Assembly (NCBI GenBank): GCA_017607445.1
Contig: JAEVHH010000001.1
Span: forward strand, 2,294,001-2,358,000
Length of the DNA: 64,000 nucleotides
Source: Histoplasma ohiense
Lineage: Eukaryota > Ascomycota > Eurotiomycetes > Onygenales > Ajellomycetaceae
Direction: 5' to 3'
The translations under genes and the position numbers were made by a program. Each line of letters opens with the position of its first letter. Position 1 is the first letter of the stretch. The notes below the pieces were generated by a model, which saw only the letters and a program-made list of their open reading frames with translations, made no database searches and had not been told where the DNA came from. Positions 12,301 to 24,056 of this stretch are shown in pieces.

Positions 12301-14481
12301 AATATGATTGCCGTCGTCTATATGATGAAATTGCAAGATTAACAATGCAATGAGTACCACGCAGTGAGGGAGTGGTGCGTTCTTCAAATTTTAAATGATG
12401 CAACATCATCAGGTGAAATGCTGCGCAGCAACAACAGCTAGGCCCGCAAATTAACGGTAGAAACCTAGGGCTATTAAGGGATTTCTTTCGATATGATGCG
12501 AAGAGTTACCTTGTTGACTGTCAACCCATCCACGGAGCCTCTGCTATCATATCCTTTCTTCTCGCAGCTGTATTCGTCTAGGATTGGTTCGACATCCACA
12601 AGAACGTCTCCCATATTCGCGTACCTTCCCGTCCAACATTTGTATATGGTTTTACCGAGAGGATGCTGTAATGAGTGAGGCGAAGATACCACAGGGTAGA
12701 AAGACTTCAGAGCTTGTTCTCTCTAAAACCAAGACGAACCTCCAAATCCCCAATGCCTGAGAAATGATCTTGAGAGCGAGCTTTTGTGGCTTTCTCTTTA
12801 TTCTGCTTCATTCAGAGTGAGCACTGGAGATCCTACATCATGTCTCTGAGTCAGGCATGATGTAATCTGCATTTATTTCGGAGATCAGTCTTGGAATCAG
12901 TACTTGAATAATCAATTTTCCAAATGTGAGGAATAATGAAATCCATTACACTATTGCGCAAGCATAAGGTTCCGCTGTCATCATCAGAGACGTTCCCTTC
13001 TTGCCTAAGATCTCCCTATTATTATATTTTCTTCAGCAGCGAGCATTGACACACGGGGGAAATGCGGAGGTTATGTATGGACCGAAGCCGGGGACCTGGG
13101 AAATCATGCTGGGATAGCTCCAGTCTAGCCATGCAGCATCACGGTTGGCTGCCGCCAGAAGTGCCGATCATATGGGAGCTTGAGAGCATACCCCTAAAGC
13201 ATCATAACCTGTTGGCACTCCAGGATGGAGCTGTGTGCAACTCCCAGGTCCACAACCCATATGAAAATTGAAAATTCTCCGAAAAGCGAAATATTCCCAG
13301 AGAGCGCAAGCGCCAGGGTTCAGCTGCGATGGGCTTGGCACGAAACCCCCTTGTTCTCGAGTGGTTTGGATCATTGAACATCATGAAAATCACAACTGAA
13401 TACTGCAAAGGTGGGACGAGTGTTACCAGTGAATTATGCTGGAGTTTTACAAAAGATCTGAGGTTGCCAGCTTCTTTCCTCACTCAATGCTGAGCGTACT
13501 CAATGCAATGCTTGCTTGTTGAGTAATTTGCGCCGCATGTCACCTGACTGTGGCCACCAAATCGGGCAAACACTGCGGGATCTTGACTACGCCTCCTCCT
13601 CATCCTCCTCCGCCCGTTCAACATCAACTGCTTGGCCACAACAGACCTGCATCAACACAGGATACACCCACCATTGTGAATTCTTCCGGTATCCTGCGAT
13701 TCCGCCCCTTTCGAACATCCCACTTCCATGAGTTTGTATATCGGTCCACAACGCCTCTGCTGTGCCCAACCCAACTGAGAGCGGTTAACACAAGCAAATC
13801 TGGGGTCAGTGGAGATTGGGACTTTTACATACATTGGCCTTCCGGCCCCGGAGCAGGGTTTCTTATCTCCTGGCCCCCGCTCTTGCCAGATCGCGAGGAC
13901 TCTACCATACTCATTGATTCCATACTTGTTAACCTCTTGTCTTGTCTTCGCCCAACGCTTCCTATTCAACCGCCCCTTGTCAACCTCGCCGGGAATTATA
14001 TTCTTTCTTCCACCTTCCCTGCGCCAGGGGAGCACTGCGTTTACACCGAAACTTTCCGCCTTATGCGAGTACTATCTGAGTGGGCTTCTGGGCCGGAGGT
14101 TTATTTTATTCAGTAGAAACGTGGTTTACGATAGTTTGTGAGTGGCTTAAGAGTTCCGAACCGTCTCCTTAGGCACAGAATTCTATGTCATTTCATCGTT
14201 GGGCATGTGTATTCAACGCTGGGGTGACTTTATCCTAACTACAACGAATATAAAAGTTTGAGCAGATTGCCGTTTCTCCCTATATTTATACTTGCATCTA
14301 GAATACCCGAAATACCCCGCCCTGGTCGTGATCATCCAATACTGCTACCGCTACCGTTGCGCCACTACGTCCACTACATGGTTGTGCGCTAGACTATATC
14401 ATTGCACTTTTTTCTTAATTATGCCCCGAGACTGTTGACTCTGTCCTACTTGCACATCTGTCCGCGTGGCGGAAACTTCAA
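9322..14481. other. Gene-free block of about 5 kb
   Basis: I find no supportable gene. The longest open frame (13550-14116, +) starts with GTG and has no family signature. The block holds the 8-bp tandem repeat near 9446 and a GTACAAGTACATG cluster near 9900. Its ends should contain the promoter of the minus-strand gene at 7789-9321 and that of the zinc-cluster gene at 14482. Unannotated non-coding RNA is possible. Confidence 0.6.
9446..9509. repeat. Minisatellite (CGTAGAGA)x8
   Basis: Eight perfect head-to-tail copies of the octamer CGTAGAGA, 64 bp in all. The array lies 125 bp upstream of the minus-strand ATG at 9321, so it is probably in the 5' UTR or core promoter. Perfect identity suggests recent expansion and likely length variation between strains. 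Confidence 0.95.
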
Positions 14482-17400
14482 ATGGCCGATGACAATGGTA
14501 ATCAATTGGGGACGGAACAGCAGCCTGTCCGACCAGATCCTGCTGCTCAAGTCGGCAAGTCCAAATCCAGGTTAAAGTCTAGAGACGGCACTACGGCAGC
14601 GAAACGACGATGTGTCAGCACTGCGTGCATTGCCTGCAGGAAAAGGAAATCGAAGGTATTAACCTTTCTGCAATAATCCTATAAAGCAATGAAGTTTTCA
14701 AGCTGATGGGGTGCTCGTGTAGTGCGATGGAAATACACCTACCTGTGCTGCTTGCGCATCCGTCTATCATACGCCATGTTTGTTTCCCCTCACGAACTTC
14801 CAAGATCGAATATTAATTCTTACCATCAGGTATATACGACCCCAATTCAGATCACCGTCGGAAAGGAGTCTATAAGCAAGACATCGACAACTTGAAAAAT
14901 CGCAATACCACCCTCCAGACACTGGTTCAGGCAATCCTCAATTATGACGAAGCTGACGTGCCGGAGCTCGTCCGACAAATACGGTCATGTGAAGATTTAG
15001 AACAAGTAGCAGATTCTATTTTAGCGCGAGAAAAAACATCAAGCAAGGCTGTCACCAGGGATGCGGGTACAGACGACGATAATGGTCAAGTTACTGAAGT
15101 CCCCCAATTCGAGTCTGAGCTGGCTGGGAAGATGAGCGAGCTGATAATGGACGGGTCTGTGAGGTTTGTTGGAGGCACTTCGAATTTGATATTCTTGCCC
15201 GCCGAGTTTTCCTTTGACGAGCCGGATTCCTCTTTCCCCTTCATGGAGCAGAGCCAAGATGCGGACGACGCCATAACTGGTTGGACCCGGGTAACGAAAA
15301 GCAAAGAACTTATCCGCCACCTATTGACCATGTATTTTACATGGCATTACGCATATTTTACAACGATGTCTAAGAAGCTGTTTTACCGTGATTTTATTAA
15401 GGGACGGCCGACTCAGTATTGCTCACCACTCCTTGTAAATGCCATGCTGGCCCTTGGCTGCCATTTCAGCTCCTGGCCTGCGGCGAGGCGTGACCCAAAG
15501 GACTCCGCAACTGCGGGTGATCATTTCTTTAAAGAGGCTAAAAAGCTGATATTGGAGAATGATGAACATGAAAGGGCAAAACTGTGCACTGTGCAAGCTC
15601 TTGCCTTGATGTCAGTGCGCGAAGCTGGCTGCGGGCGAGAAGGCTCGGGTTGGGTGTACAGTGGAATGAGTTTCCGAATGGCGTATGATTTAGGTTTGAA
15701 CCTCGACGGTACAGGGATCGCCTCCCATTCCCTGACTGAGGAGGATATCGACGCGCGAAGGATGTCGTTCTGGGGATGTTTTCTTTTTGACAAGTGAGCT
15801 GTCTTCTATGAAATATATAGTCCTAGGTCATTGTTGATTTTACTAATGCCCGTATGAGCAGATGCTGGTCGAATTACCTAGGACGCCAACCCCAGCTATT
15901 GAGCTCCAGCATCTCCGTTCCCAAGTTCGATGTCTTCCCCGATGAGGATGCTGAAATATGGTCTCCATACACGGATTCGGGTGTTACGCGTGAACATATA
16001 CAGCCTTCTCGAACAAGGGCAGTCTCTCTTCAAATCTTACGTCTAAGTGAGATCAGTAGCGATTTACTGTCGTGTTTCTACCACCCGAAGCCTGTAGAAA
16101 GACATATTGGAAAGCAAGAGGAGTTAAAGCGGCTAAGTCAGCTTCACACGAGGCTTGAAGCGTGGCGTAAAGGGCTTCCTAAAGAAATGGAGCCCAAGGA
16201 AGGACAGCTACCCCAAGTTTTACTCATGCAGTAGGTCTTTCGAAACAACCCAAGCTCCAACCAAATTACACTTGCTCCCGACTGACAATACTCCCCAGCA
16301 TGTTCTTCCAACTCCTCTTCATCCACCTATATCGTCCATTCCTCAAGTATACAAAATCTACTTCTCCTCTTCCACCCCATGTATCACCTAGAAAACTGTG
16401 TACGCAGTCCGCATCTACGATATCCAAACTACTTCGACTATACAAGCGCACGTATGGATTCCGCCAAATCTGTAACATTTCTGTGTACATTGCTCATTCT
16501 GCTTGCACAATTCATCTACTTAATCTTCCGGACAAAACCGCGAAACGAGACCTCATCCATGGCCTTAAGAATCTGGAGGAAATTGCTGAAAGCTGGCTTT
16601 GTGCCCGTCGGACTTTACGGATCCTCGATATGTCCGCCCAAAAGTGGAATGTCGATTTGCCAAGTGAGGCTGTGGCAATTCTGGAACGTTCACACGCCAA
16701 ATTTGGACCATGGGGGTCGTGGGACCAGGTTCATTCTCCGTCGAACTCAGAAGCTTCCGACAGGGAGAGAGGCAAGAGACAGAGGTCAGAAAACTCTCAA
16801 AGCTGTACGACTCCTGAACCCGTTCCATTATCTTCCAAATCTACTATACCCGCAACTGTGAAACAGGCTTCAACCCCCCTACCAAATCCGTTGTTCTCTC
16901 AATATCATGCATTCTCCCCCGCAACCACTCAGTCCTCACCACAACAGCCCACTCATCCGGCAAATTTACCATCTTCTCTGCTACCTCATCATACGTTCTC
17001 CGTACCAGCTCCCAAACGCTCTTACAGTTCCAATCTCGATACGGTGCTAAAACATGAGCCATGGACAAATACCTCGCAGTCCCCAGTGGACATGTCCACT
17101 AAGAACAACAGCTTGTCTAGTCTGAGTATACCGCAGCTTTCTGCATTAGGTGGTATGGAGAGTTTAGTTGAGGCAAGTCAAGATTGGTGGCTGAAGGACC
17201 AAAATGCTTTGGCATTGGGATTAGACAACTGGGGCGACAGTTGGGATAATACTCCTGGACCAGTTTGTACTAGCATGGGCTTTGAAGCCAGTGTACCAGC
17301 AGTTGCTCTCGGAACCAGTAACGGACAAATCATTGGGAGCAATAGCCACAACCTTGGAGCCGAGCAGCTGTCAAATGCGAACGACGGCATGGGAATCAAT

Positions 17401-17553
17401 ATGCCGTTAACGTTACCAGGCTACGACGCTGAATATACCGATGAAAGCGGGCTGTCTCAGACGAGAACTAGTCTGGATCAAGATAACCCACAGCCGGAGC
17501 AAACATCGACGACGAATGCGGGATCTGGAACTCTTGGTCAAATATATTACTAG
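14482..17553 (+). CDS. Zn(II)2Cys6 transcription factor, NirA/NIT-4-like
   Basis: Nuclear binuclear-zinc-cluster activator. Five exons (14482-14655, 14723-14777, 14830-15793, 15862-16230 and 16299-17553) give 938 aa. The six zinc cysteines are at residues 49, 52, 59, 66, 69 and 77. The cluster is split by two introns, and both junctions are needed to restore the spacing CX2CX6CX6CX2CX7C. It is followed by YDPNSDHRRKGVYK, and the middle region (about 200-560) is the fungal-specific transcription factor domain (HYAYFTTMSKKLFYRDF, YCSPLLVNAMLALGCHFSSW, AYDLGLNLDG). The C-terminus is Ser/Thr/Pro/Gln-rich, a likely activation region. The cluster and linker most resemble the NirA/NIT-4 nitrate-assimilation regulators as I recall them. 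No nitrate genes are adjacent, so it could be a paralogue with another target set. Confidence 0.88.
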
Positions 17554-20136
17554 TCCTCATCGATCCATCATGCGATTTTATTGCCCAAGGAAATGGGAAC
17601 AGCTTCCCTAAATGACTCGATGGTTCCTGAAATCCTTCATGATTACCGATCTTGATCCTACACTGCATATATTTACTTTCCCCGAATACGTTGCCACATT
17701 TATTCCATCGCTCTTTTCCTTGAACGTGGAGATTCTGCCCATCTGAACACCATCTATCTTCCTAACGACTGAATCTGCATCATGTAAATATACACCAATT
17801 TGCCAACTCTTCACACACCCCACAGGACTCAGGGAAAAGATTTACGAAACCCCTCATCTACCTAGCAAGACAAATTGGCTTTCAGTGGCACGGTCATTTT
17901 CAGTCCTGAGGCTTACCACTCGAAATCAGGGGGAGTGTGATCATATCCCCACCCCCCCTCTTTTTTTATCTTGGACGTACCATTACCCGCTCAGTAAAGG
18001 GCTTTTTTATCTCTTCTTTCCTTTCTTGTCCTGCTGCTGGATGCTTGAGCGCCGGAGAGGACGTCAAAGAAACGTCTTAACCCGCCTATTGCGCTCTACT
18101 TATGTTGTCATACATATCTCTACGTGACTTTTTATTTCTTCCTTTGCTAGGTTTGGGGACATCGGCAAAAATGTCAAGGGTCACGTCAAAATCGGTATTT
18201 GAATTTTTCTGTATACCGGTTTCTATTGTTATTACTATTATTATTTTGGCTTTGATTATTGTTGTCTTCGCATTTCAATCAAATGTTTAAATGTTGTAGT
18301 TATCTTCTTTCTTGGTTTTGCCATCATCGAAGCCGGGTGTGAGGACAAGGGGGGTTTTTGTTTTTTGCTTTTTTTTTTCATTTTCATCTGTGATCCCTTT
18401 CCGTATTTTCTTTTCTTTCCTCTTCCTTTTTTTTTTCTTCTCCCCCTTTCCCTTTTTCCATCCCTTCCCCCAAATTCAATGGCTGACGAAATGTATATAG
18501 ATGTCAGTGTATATACAGAGAAATAAATAGACGAGGCTTTTCTTTTGTTTGCTTTTTCCTTTGGTCTATTTTTGCTTCCTTTCTGGAGGGGTGGATCGCG
18601 ATGAAGGGGCGGATATCGCACAAGCCGCAAAAGTCAGTGCATAGATTGCCGTGATGAGTTGCCGCCCGATTCCGCGAGCTTCTGCCCAGATCGATCACTG
18701 GGCTTCAGAGTACGAATATGGGGATGACAAAATGCTGATAGACATAGAAGATGGCTAACGCAGACCGATCACTGAGAGAGCCATATCTCCTATGCTTTTA
18801 AAATCGGGACTAAGCAGCAGATTGCCAGCGGACGAAAGTGAGGCAGAATGGAAGCTACTATGGGAAATTGCTATGAACGAACAGACCAGAATATTAGCGA
18901 TCGATTCAATATCCGCACAGGCGACTGTCACGGACTCAATGTCGTTTTTTGGTCGGAAAGGCCAGCCTGGGAAGCAAAGCATTTCGCTCTGCCCAAAGCC
19001 TCGGATGGTTCTTTCTAGGCTCGAGGAGAGCAACAAGCTTCAACGTGCGATAATTGTTTTCAGGCGGTATGCAGGGGATAGGCCATACTTATGAATGACT
19101 CGAGGAATCGGCAAGGCAGGAGAAGCAGCGCCCGCGTTCACTGAGTGTTCAGTTACTATTCTGATTCCTTTGAAGGAATCGACTGCCACATCCAAAGATG
19201 TTACTACATTTTTTGCAAGGCGCGGGAAGGTTATCGTCGGAAGCATCAATGCAGCTAGCCACAGCACGGGACTTAAAAAAAAAGCCACATCAGTCAGGGA
19301 CTCAAACCCCTTGACACTCTTGATATAAGGAAATATTCTGACTGAGGGAGAGGCAGGAGCCTCTTGCTCCCTCGCTGGTAACGAGTTAACACAAGCACCA
19401 TGGCCCTGTCAATTCTGGTTGGCCTCTTCTCTTGCCGGCAGTCAGCGCACTCATCTGTAGCTGTTGGTTGATTGACACCCTCGTCTGCGCGACGACTAAG
19501 GTCCGGTTCTGGAGCCTTCCGGGCTGATCAGTTGAGGGGTGATCTCTCCGTCAGCGTCCATACGCCAACGTAATGGGTGCTGCTATAGCAACCTCCCTGT
19601 CAGAGGGCCATGGATCTGATCGCGGGTGTGTTATGTATCAAGACATAGGAGGATGATACATCGACTGGAGATGGTTGGCTAGCGATGATGATGGTCCGGC
19701 AGTCACGAACATAAATCTTAAAAGTTACCAGATACAGATACAGCCACATTTCATCTTACATGAACTCAGTTGCTATATTTATCTAGCTTGTCTCCGAATA
19801 GGATTGACAGATAAACGGAGAGGGGGGGAAAAAAAATAGAGGGGTAGATAGATAAATGAAGGGGAAAAACGAAGTCTGATCCCGTTTCCTTATTTTCTAT
19901 ATATCGCTCTTTCCTCTAATAGAGTACGATTCTCGTTCTTATACGGATTATTCCCAGAAACAAATTGTACAATTCATACCAAATATTTCATCTCGACATA
20001 CGCCAGGAGAAAATGATGGACCGCAAGGGTTTTTAGGATTGTATGCAGAAATCGGTGGGCTGTTGAAGGGGTTTGAGTCGCGACGGGATTTGGTATAGTG
20101 GGATTGGTAATGTATGGAATATAGTAGTAAATGGTA
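17554..20136. other. Intergenic region, convergent 3' ends
   Basis: The zinc-cluster gene and the PP4 gene converge here. The stretch has pyrimidine-rich tracts (about 18340-18480) and AT-rich 3' UTR-like sequence. Opposed open frames at 18755-19288 lack ATG-supported starts on the minus strand and any signature. I see no gene. Confidence 0.55.
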
Positions 20137-21634
20137 TCACTATTACATATACGTTAGAGGGCAATTCCTTGATAAATAGAAAGGTCGGAAATGAGATAGG
20201 CCAAGAAGGCTTTAGGGGTTGGGGCAGCAACAAGGAGGATTGAAATAACCAAACATACCAGAAAGTAATCAGCAACCGGCTTCTTGGCCGGCATCCCTCT
20301 TGTATCCTGCGCTGCCGCATCGAACACCCTGTACCTTCTTCCAGGTCCTAGTATCCTTCTCTGCTGGGCTTGTTGTCTGATATCAGTAACGCCAGGACTC
20401 CGTCCATAGTCACCATTGCTCCTTGCAATTGTTCCCCCGTTGCTAGTATCTTCACCTAGCTCCAATATTGCAGCCACATTGCCGCACCTGTAGCAATAAT
20501 TCGGCGCAGACCAGACAGTCACAATGCCACCGTCGAACATCTCTTTGAACCCTTCCATGACGAGTTGATGAGCTCGAGCGATGAGCGAGAGGTCATTTTT
20601 GTGGCTGAAATGTTTGACGATACCGCCGCCGAAGAGAAAGCCTGCTCCTCGTGGGGATAGACCCCAGCCTTCGATTTCGTCCGGGTCGGACCAAAGAAGG
20701 TCGCACATGGCGCCTTCATGTGGCACTTCTTGTTTTCGGTCGATGAGGCGGATTTTATCGATACTGTCCACTAGTGGAGACAACCCACCGTGAACGCAAA
20801 AGACGGCACCGGTAGTGTTTCCAATACTGCCCATGCTATCAGAAGTGGCGCCAGTGCCGGCAGGACCAGATCTTGTGGGGGTGCCCGTTGGCAACGATGA
20901 AGATATGTCCTCTCGGACGTCAGTTGAACTATCTTGTGAGCCGCCACCGCTGTCTCTTCGTCTATATGTAGAGAACGTAACTTCGCCTTTTGAATTCAGC
21001 ACTTCAGACTCCAGCTCTTCATCCCCAGTAGCGACGGCGGATTGGGTGGCATCGTTAGTCGCCGGACCCGAGGGTTCCAACTCAGAGCTGGCACCCAGTA
21101 TCAAAGCGCCCAATGCCAAATAATCAAAAACCTCACAACAATAACGCCAAACATTAGCACTGCCATATTTCCGAATACATTCGTCGTAAAAGCCATACAC
21201 GGTCGTGATTTGCCTGGATTCGTGATTGCCACGAATCAGGGTTATGCGGTCAGGGTATCGAACTTTGAGACAAAGGAGAAGAAGGAAAGATTCGAGAGAG
21301 TAAAAGCCGCGATCGACAAAATCGCCCATGAACAGATAATTCGTGTCTGGCACATCACCTCCCACGCGGAATAACTCCATCAGATCATGAAACTGGCCGT
21401 GGATATCACCGCAGATGGTCACCGGCGCGTCGACAGAGACCACATTTCCCTCCTCGATAAGGAGCTCGCGTGCTTTATAACAGAGTTCTCGCACTTGGTG
21501 TTCAGGTATTGGGCGACAAGCGCGGAGCTGCGCAATAGCCCTAGGTACAGGAAAATGAAATAACCGGTCAGTAAAAATGTTTGATAGCTTACATCAGAAG
21601 ATGGAGCTTCCGCTTACTTGTCTAGATCGCTCAT
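20137..21634 (-). CDS. PPH3: Serine/threonine phosphatase PP4 catalytic subunit
   Basis: Metal-dependent phosphatase of the PPP family. PP4 (yeast Pph3) acts in DNA-damage recovery and other signalling, in nucleus and cytoplasm. Minus-strand exons are 21618-21634, 20259-21540 and a final 3-nt exon 20137-20139 holding only TGA, giving 433 aa. Metal and catalytic motifs are intact: GDIHGQ (50-55), GDFVDRG (about 78) and GNHESR (about 110). PP4 rather than PP2A or PP6 is indicated by YLFMGDFVDRGFYS, VPHEGAMCDLLWSDP and the end RGMPAKKPVADYFL. The protein is about 125 aa longer than human PP4c because of two insertions: about 94 residues before FCVHGGLSP and about 34 residues after ILELGED. No splice sites bracket the first one. 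The last intron (20140-20258) starts GTATGT right after the CTG codon and ends TAATAG before TGA, restoring the family's DYFL end. Confidence 0.93.
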
Positions 21635-23549
21635 GGTGGAACTCCCTCCGCACACACAGAACGCACGCCCTAGCCCCCTGCCTTCTCTCCTCCAACTGAA
21701 TCGCTGACGTTAAGGAGCGTACCGAGGAAGACGGACCAAGTGGCGGAGGGCGTACGTCGGTATCCAAGAAACCGATGATCTACTCCTCAAGCGAGCGCCG
21801 ACGATGGATCGACGTATGCAGAGCCGCAAGGGAAAGGGCAGGGTTTATCTCTGCAGGGCGATGAAGGTCATCTTCGTTGAGAAGTGGTCTCAAAGCAAAG
21901 GCTGTTGCAAGATTCTCGGAGCTTGTGCTGTGGTGTGTTCGAGTTTATCGAGGTCGATGCAGCTGGAGCACGCAACAGGTGATTGGTTATGTCAGCGAGG
22001 AGTGGGCGTTGGTCTGTGCGCCAGTGATATCCAGCTTAACTACTACATACATACAGTAACTACTTCTGTCGATGCTGCTTTTCAACTACTCTACTTACCT
22101 AGCTCAAATGCTAGCAATTATATCTCTTCATAATATCAAAGTTGATGGCTTCAAGTTACCATATAGCCCGTCCCTTGTGCCCTTCATATCTCGACGTGTA
22201 AGACGCTACGAACTGTGTTACATCTCAGACGAATTTCCCAGTCTATACGTGAAGACTCAATCCACTTAACTCACTTCCCTCCATTCATCCTCCATTCAAC
22301 ATGGTTTGCAATCTCGGTTTCAGTTAGGTACCTCGGAATGGGAGTTGATTGTGTCCGGCCTTAATCAACCGAACAAGGGGGACAAATGGGCATGTAGAAG
22401 TCATTCTCCATTTTGCTCGTGACCCAAGTAAAATTCAACCACCTTGAAACAGATGTGAGATCCTCAGTTGTTGGGGCCGATGACTCTGAGAGCATTGATA
22501 TAACCCGCACTAGACCGTTTAATCACAACCAGACAAACACCTTCACCATGCAATGACCTCCTACAGGTTGATACGGATAACTACGAAACAAGCCACAGTA
22601 TTGAGATGGATATCACCTGAAAGCTTCAAGAATGGCATGTCGATTGCTTGGTTGTATCCACGCACTCAGGTAGCGAGCAGAAAAATCAAACTTAAAGGCG
22701 ATTGATTGATCTTATGTGTGCAGAGAGGGGTTAAAGTACGACTTTCTGCTTAAGACATACTTACCTTCGGCAGAATTGGGTAGAATCGAAGCTCCATTGC
22801 AGGAGAGATGAAAGAACTTTCTTCGATCAAAACCATATCCTGCTATTCGCAAAGGACCCAAAGTAGCAAATTATCCAAACTAGTTCCCGCTCAGATTGAC
22901 CAGAAGATGTTAAATTCGTTTCAACGCGACACAGACTCGTGCAGAGAGCCCAAATAGATTTCCCATCGTGGGTACCTGCGAGAGCGAGGGGAGCTTATAA
23001 TGTGTGAGCAATTGCTTCTCGCTTCTCAGTAATAGAAGCTATAGTAGCGAAGAGGACAAGCATCCCTTTTGTCCTTGTCTGTTTCTTTCTTTCTTGGTTT
23101 TATAGATCATCATCGGGAGATCTCAAGAACCACGTGAGATGCTAATCCGCATGGTTTGATTGGCTACCGGCATGACATAATAATTCCTGCCGGGTCCGTT
23201 TTCACAACTCTTTCGGGAACTCGGATTTCTTGGGTTTAAAAACGCAAAGCTGCGGATGCCACATCCCGCCATTCAACAATACGTTGATCTCTAATATTCC
23301 TTCCGGGCGGTGTAATGGACCTAGAGGCATGTAAACTATTGCCCCTACGGAGTTTGGTCTCAACGAAGTTGCTAACAATCCAATTGCGCATCCACAGGGG
23401 GATAACGGCGACAGCAAGAAAAAATATAGCGAACTACAAAGACTCCTCCGACGTCTCCTCAACCACGTCCCATGGCGTCTATGCTCCTTGGGTAATCACC
23501 ATAACAAGGACGAAAAGTGACCCATTGGCAAAAAAACCTACTTCCAACA
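21635..23549. other. Intergenic region, divergent promoters
   Basis: No gene is supported. Short open frames at 21804-22269 and 23315-23680 are not conserved in any way I can see. The stretch should contain the PP4 promoter at its left end and the promoter and 5' UTR of the 23550 gene at its right end. Confidence 0.55.
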
Positions 23550-24056
23550 ATGCCTTCTTATCTCCATCCGCGGTCGCGCTCGACCGTCTCCCTCTTCACA
23601 ATTACCCTCATGTCGTCGCTCGTCATCGTGGGCATACCACATCTCTTCCCCTGCCCCGTGCCGCGACATGCCTACGCTGATTCCGAAATGATCATGTCCG
23701 CCGACGGACAGCAGAGGATGGTACGGAAACGTAGAAGAAAGCCTGCCGAGCCCCGGCTGCATGGTGAAAGTGACGCGAATCCAACTCTTATAGATGATAC
23801 GGCTACCCAAATCCACACGGTGACGCCGAAGAATTCAATACATCGACAACAAGAGGGGATTGTAGATGAAGAGATTGCGAAATTCCGGCAGATGGAAGAG
23901 GAAGCGAGGAATTTGGCCACGGTCAAGAGGGAATGTCCAGTGCCGAAGCCCGGGGGCGTGATCGGCCAGCTTCTTGGCTTTAGGAGTCAGGATGCGGGGA
24001 GTGGGAGGGATGGGATCCCGAGGGCAGATATACCGGGGCGGGGGAGCGGGTCGTGA
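23550..24056 (+). CDS. Small fungal membrane protein of unknown function
   Basis: A 168-aa frame from the first ATG. The frame extends upstream only from a non-ATG codon. The N-terminus is short and basic (MPSYLHPRSRS), followed by one hydrophobic segment at about residues 12-35. This suggests a single-pass membrane protein or a targeting signal. The rest is charged: a basic RKRRRKP patch near residue 60, a likely helical region (DEEIAKFRQMEEEARNLA), a conserved-looking tail with ECPVPKP and IGQLLGF, and a Gly/Arg-rich end. I recall similar short proteins in Eurotiomycetes but no assigned function. ER or mitochondrial location is a guess. Confidence 0.7.
   Translation: MPSYLHPRSRSTVSLFTITLMSSLVIVGIPHLFPCPVPRHAYADSEMIMSADGQQRMVRKRRRKPAEPRLHGESDANPTLIDDTATQIHTVTPKNSIHRQQEGIVDEEIAKFRQMEEEARNLATVKRECPVPKPGGVIGQLLGFRSQDAGSGRDGIPRADIPGRGSGS

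Noticed and set aside
13550..14116. 188-codon open frame on the plus strand
   Set aside because: It begins with GTG rather than ATG, has no domain or conserved motif, and lies in a gene-free block. Chance openness in GC-balanced DNA is sufficient.
14482..17553. Zinc-cluster gene as the regulator of a metabolite cluster
   Set aside because: No synthase, oxidase or transporter genes lie beside it; the neighbours are housekeeping genes and gene-free DNA.
18755..19288. Opposed open frames with a hydrophobic minus-strand start
   Set aside because: The apparent start is a GTG next to a poly-T tract and no family pattern appears. I could not find a splice model that improves it.
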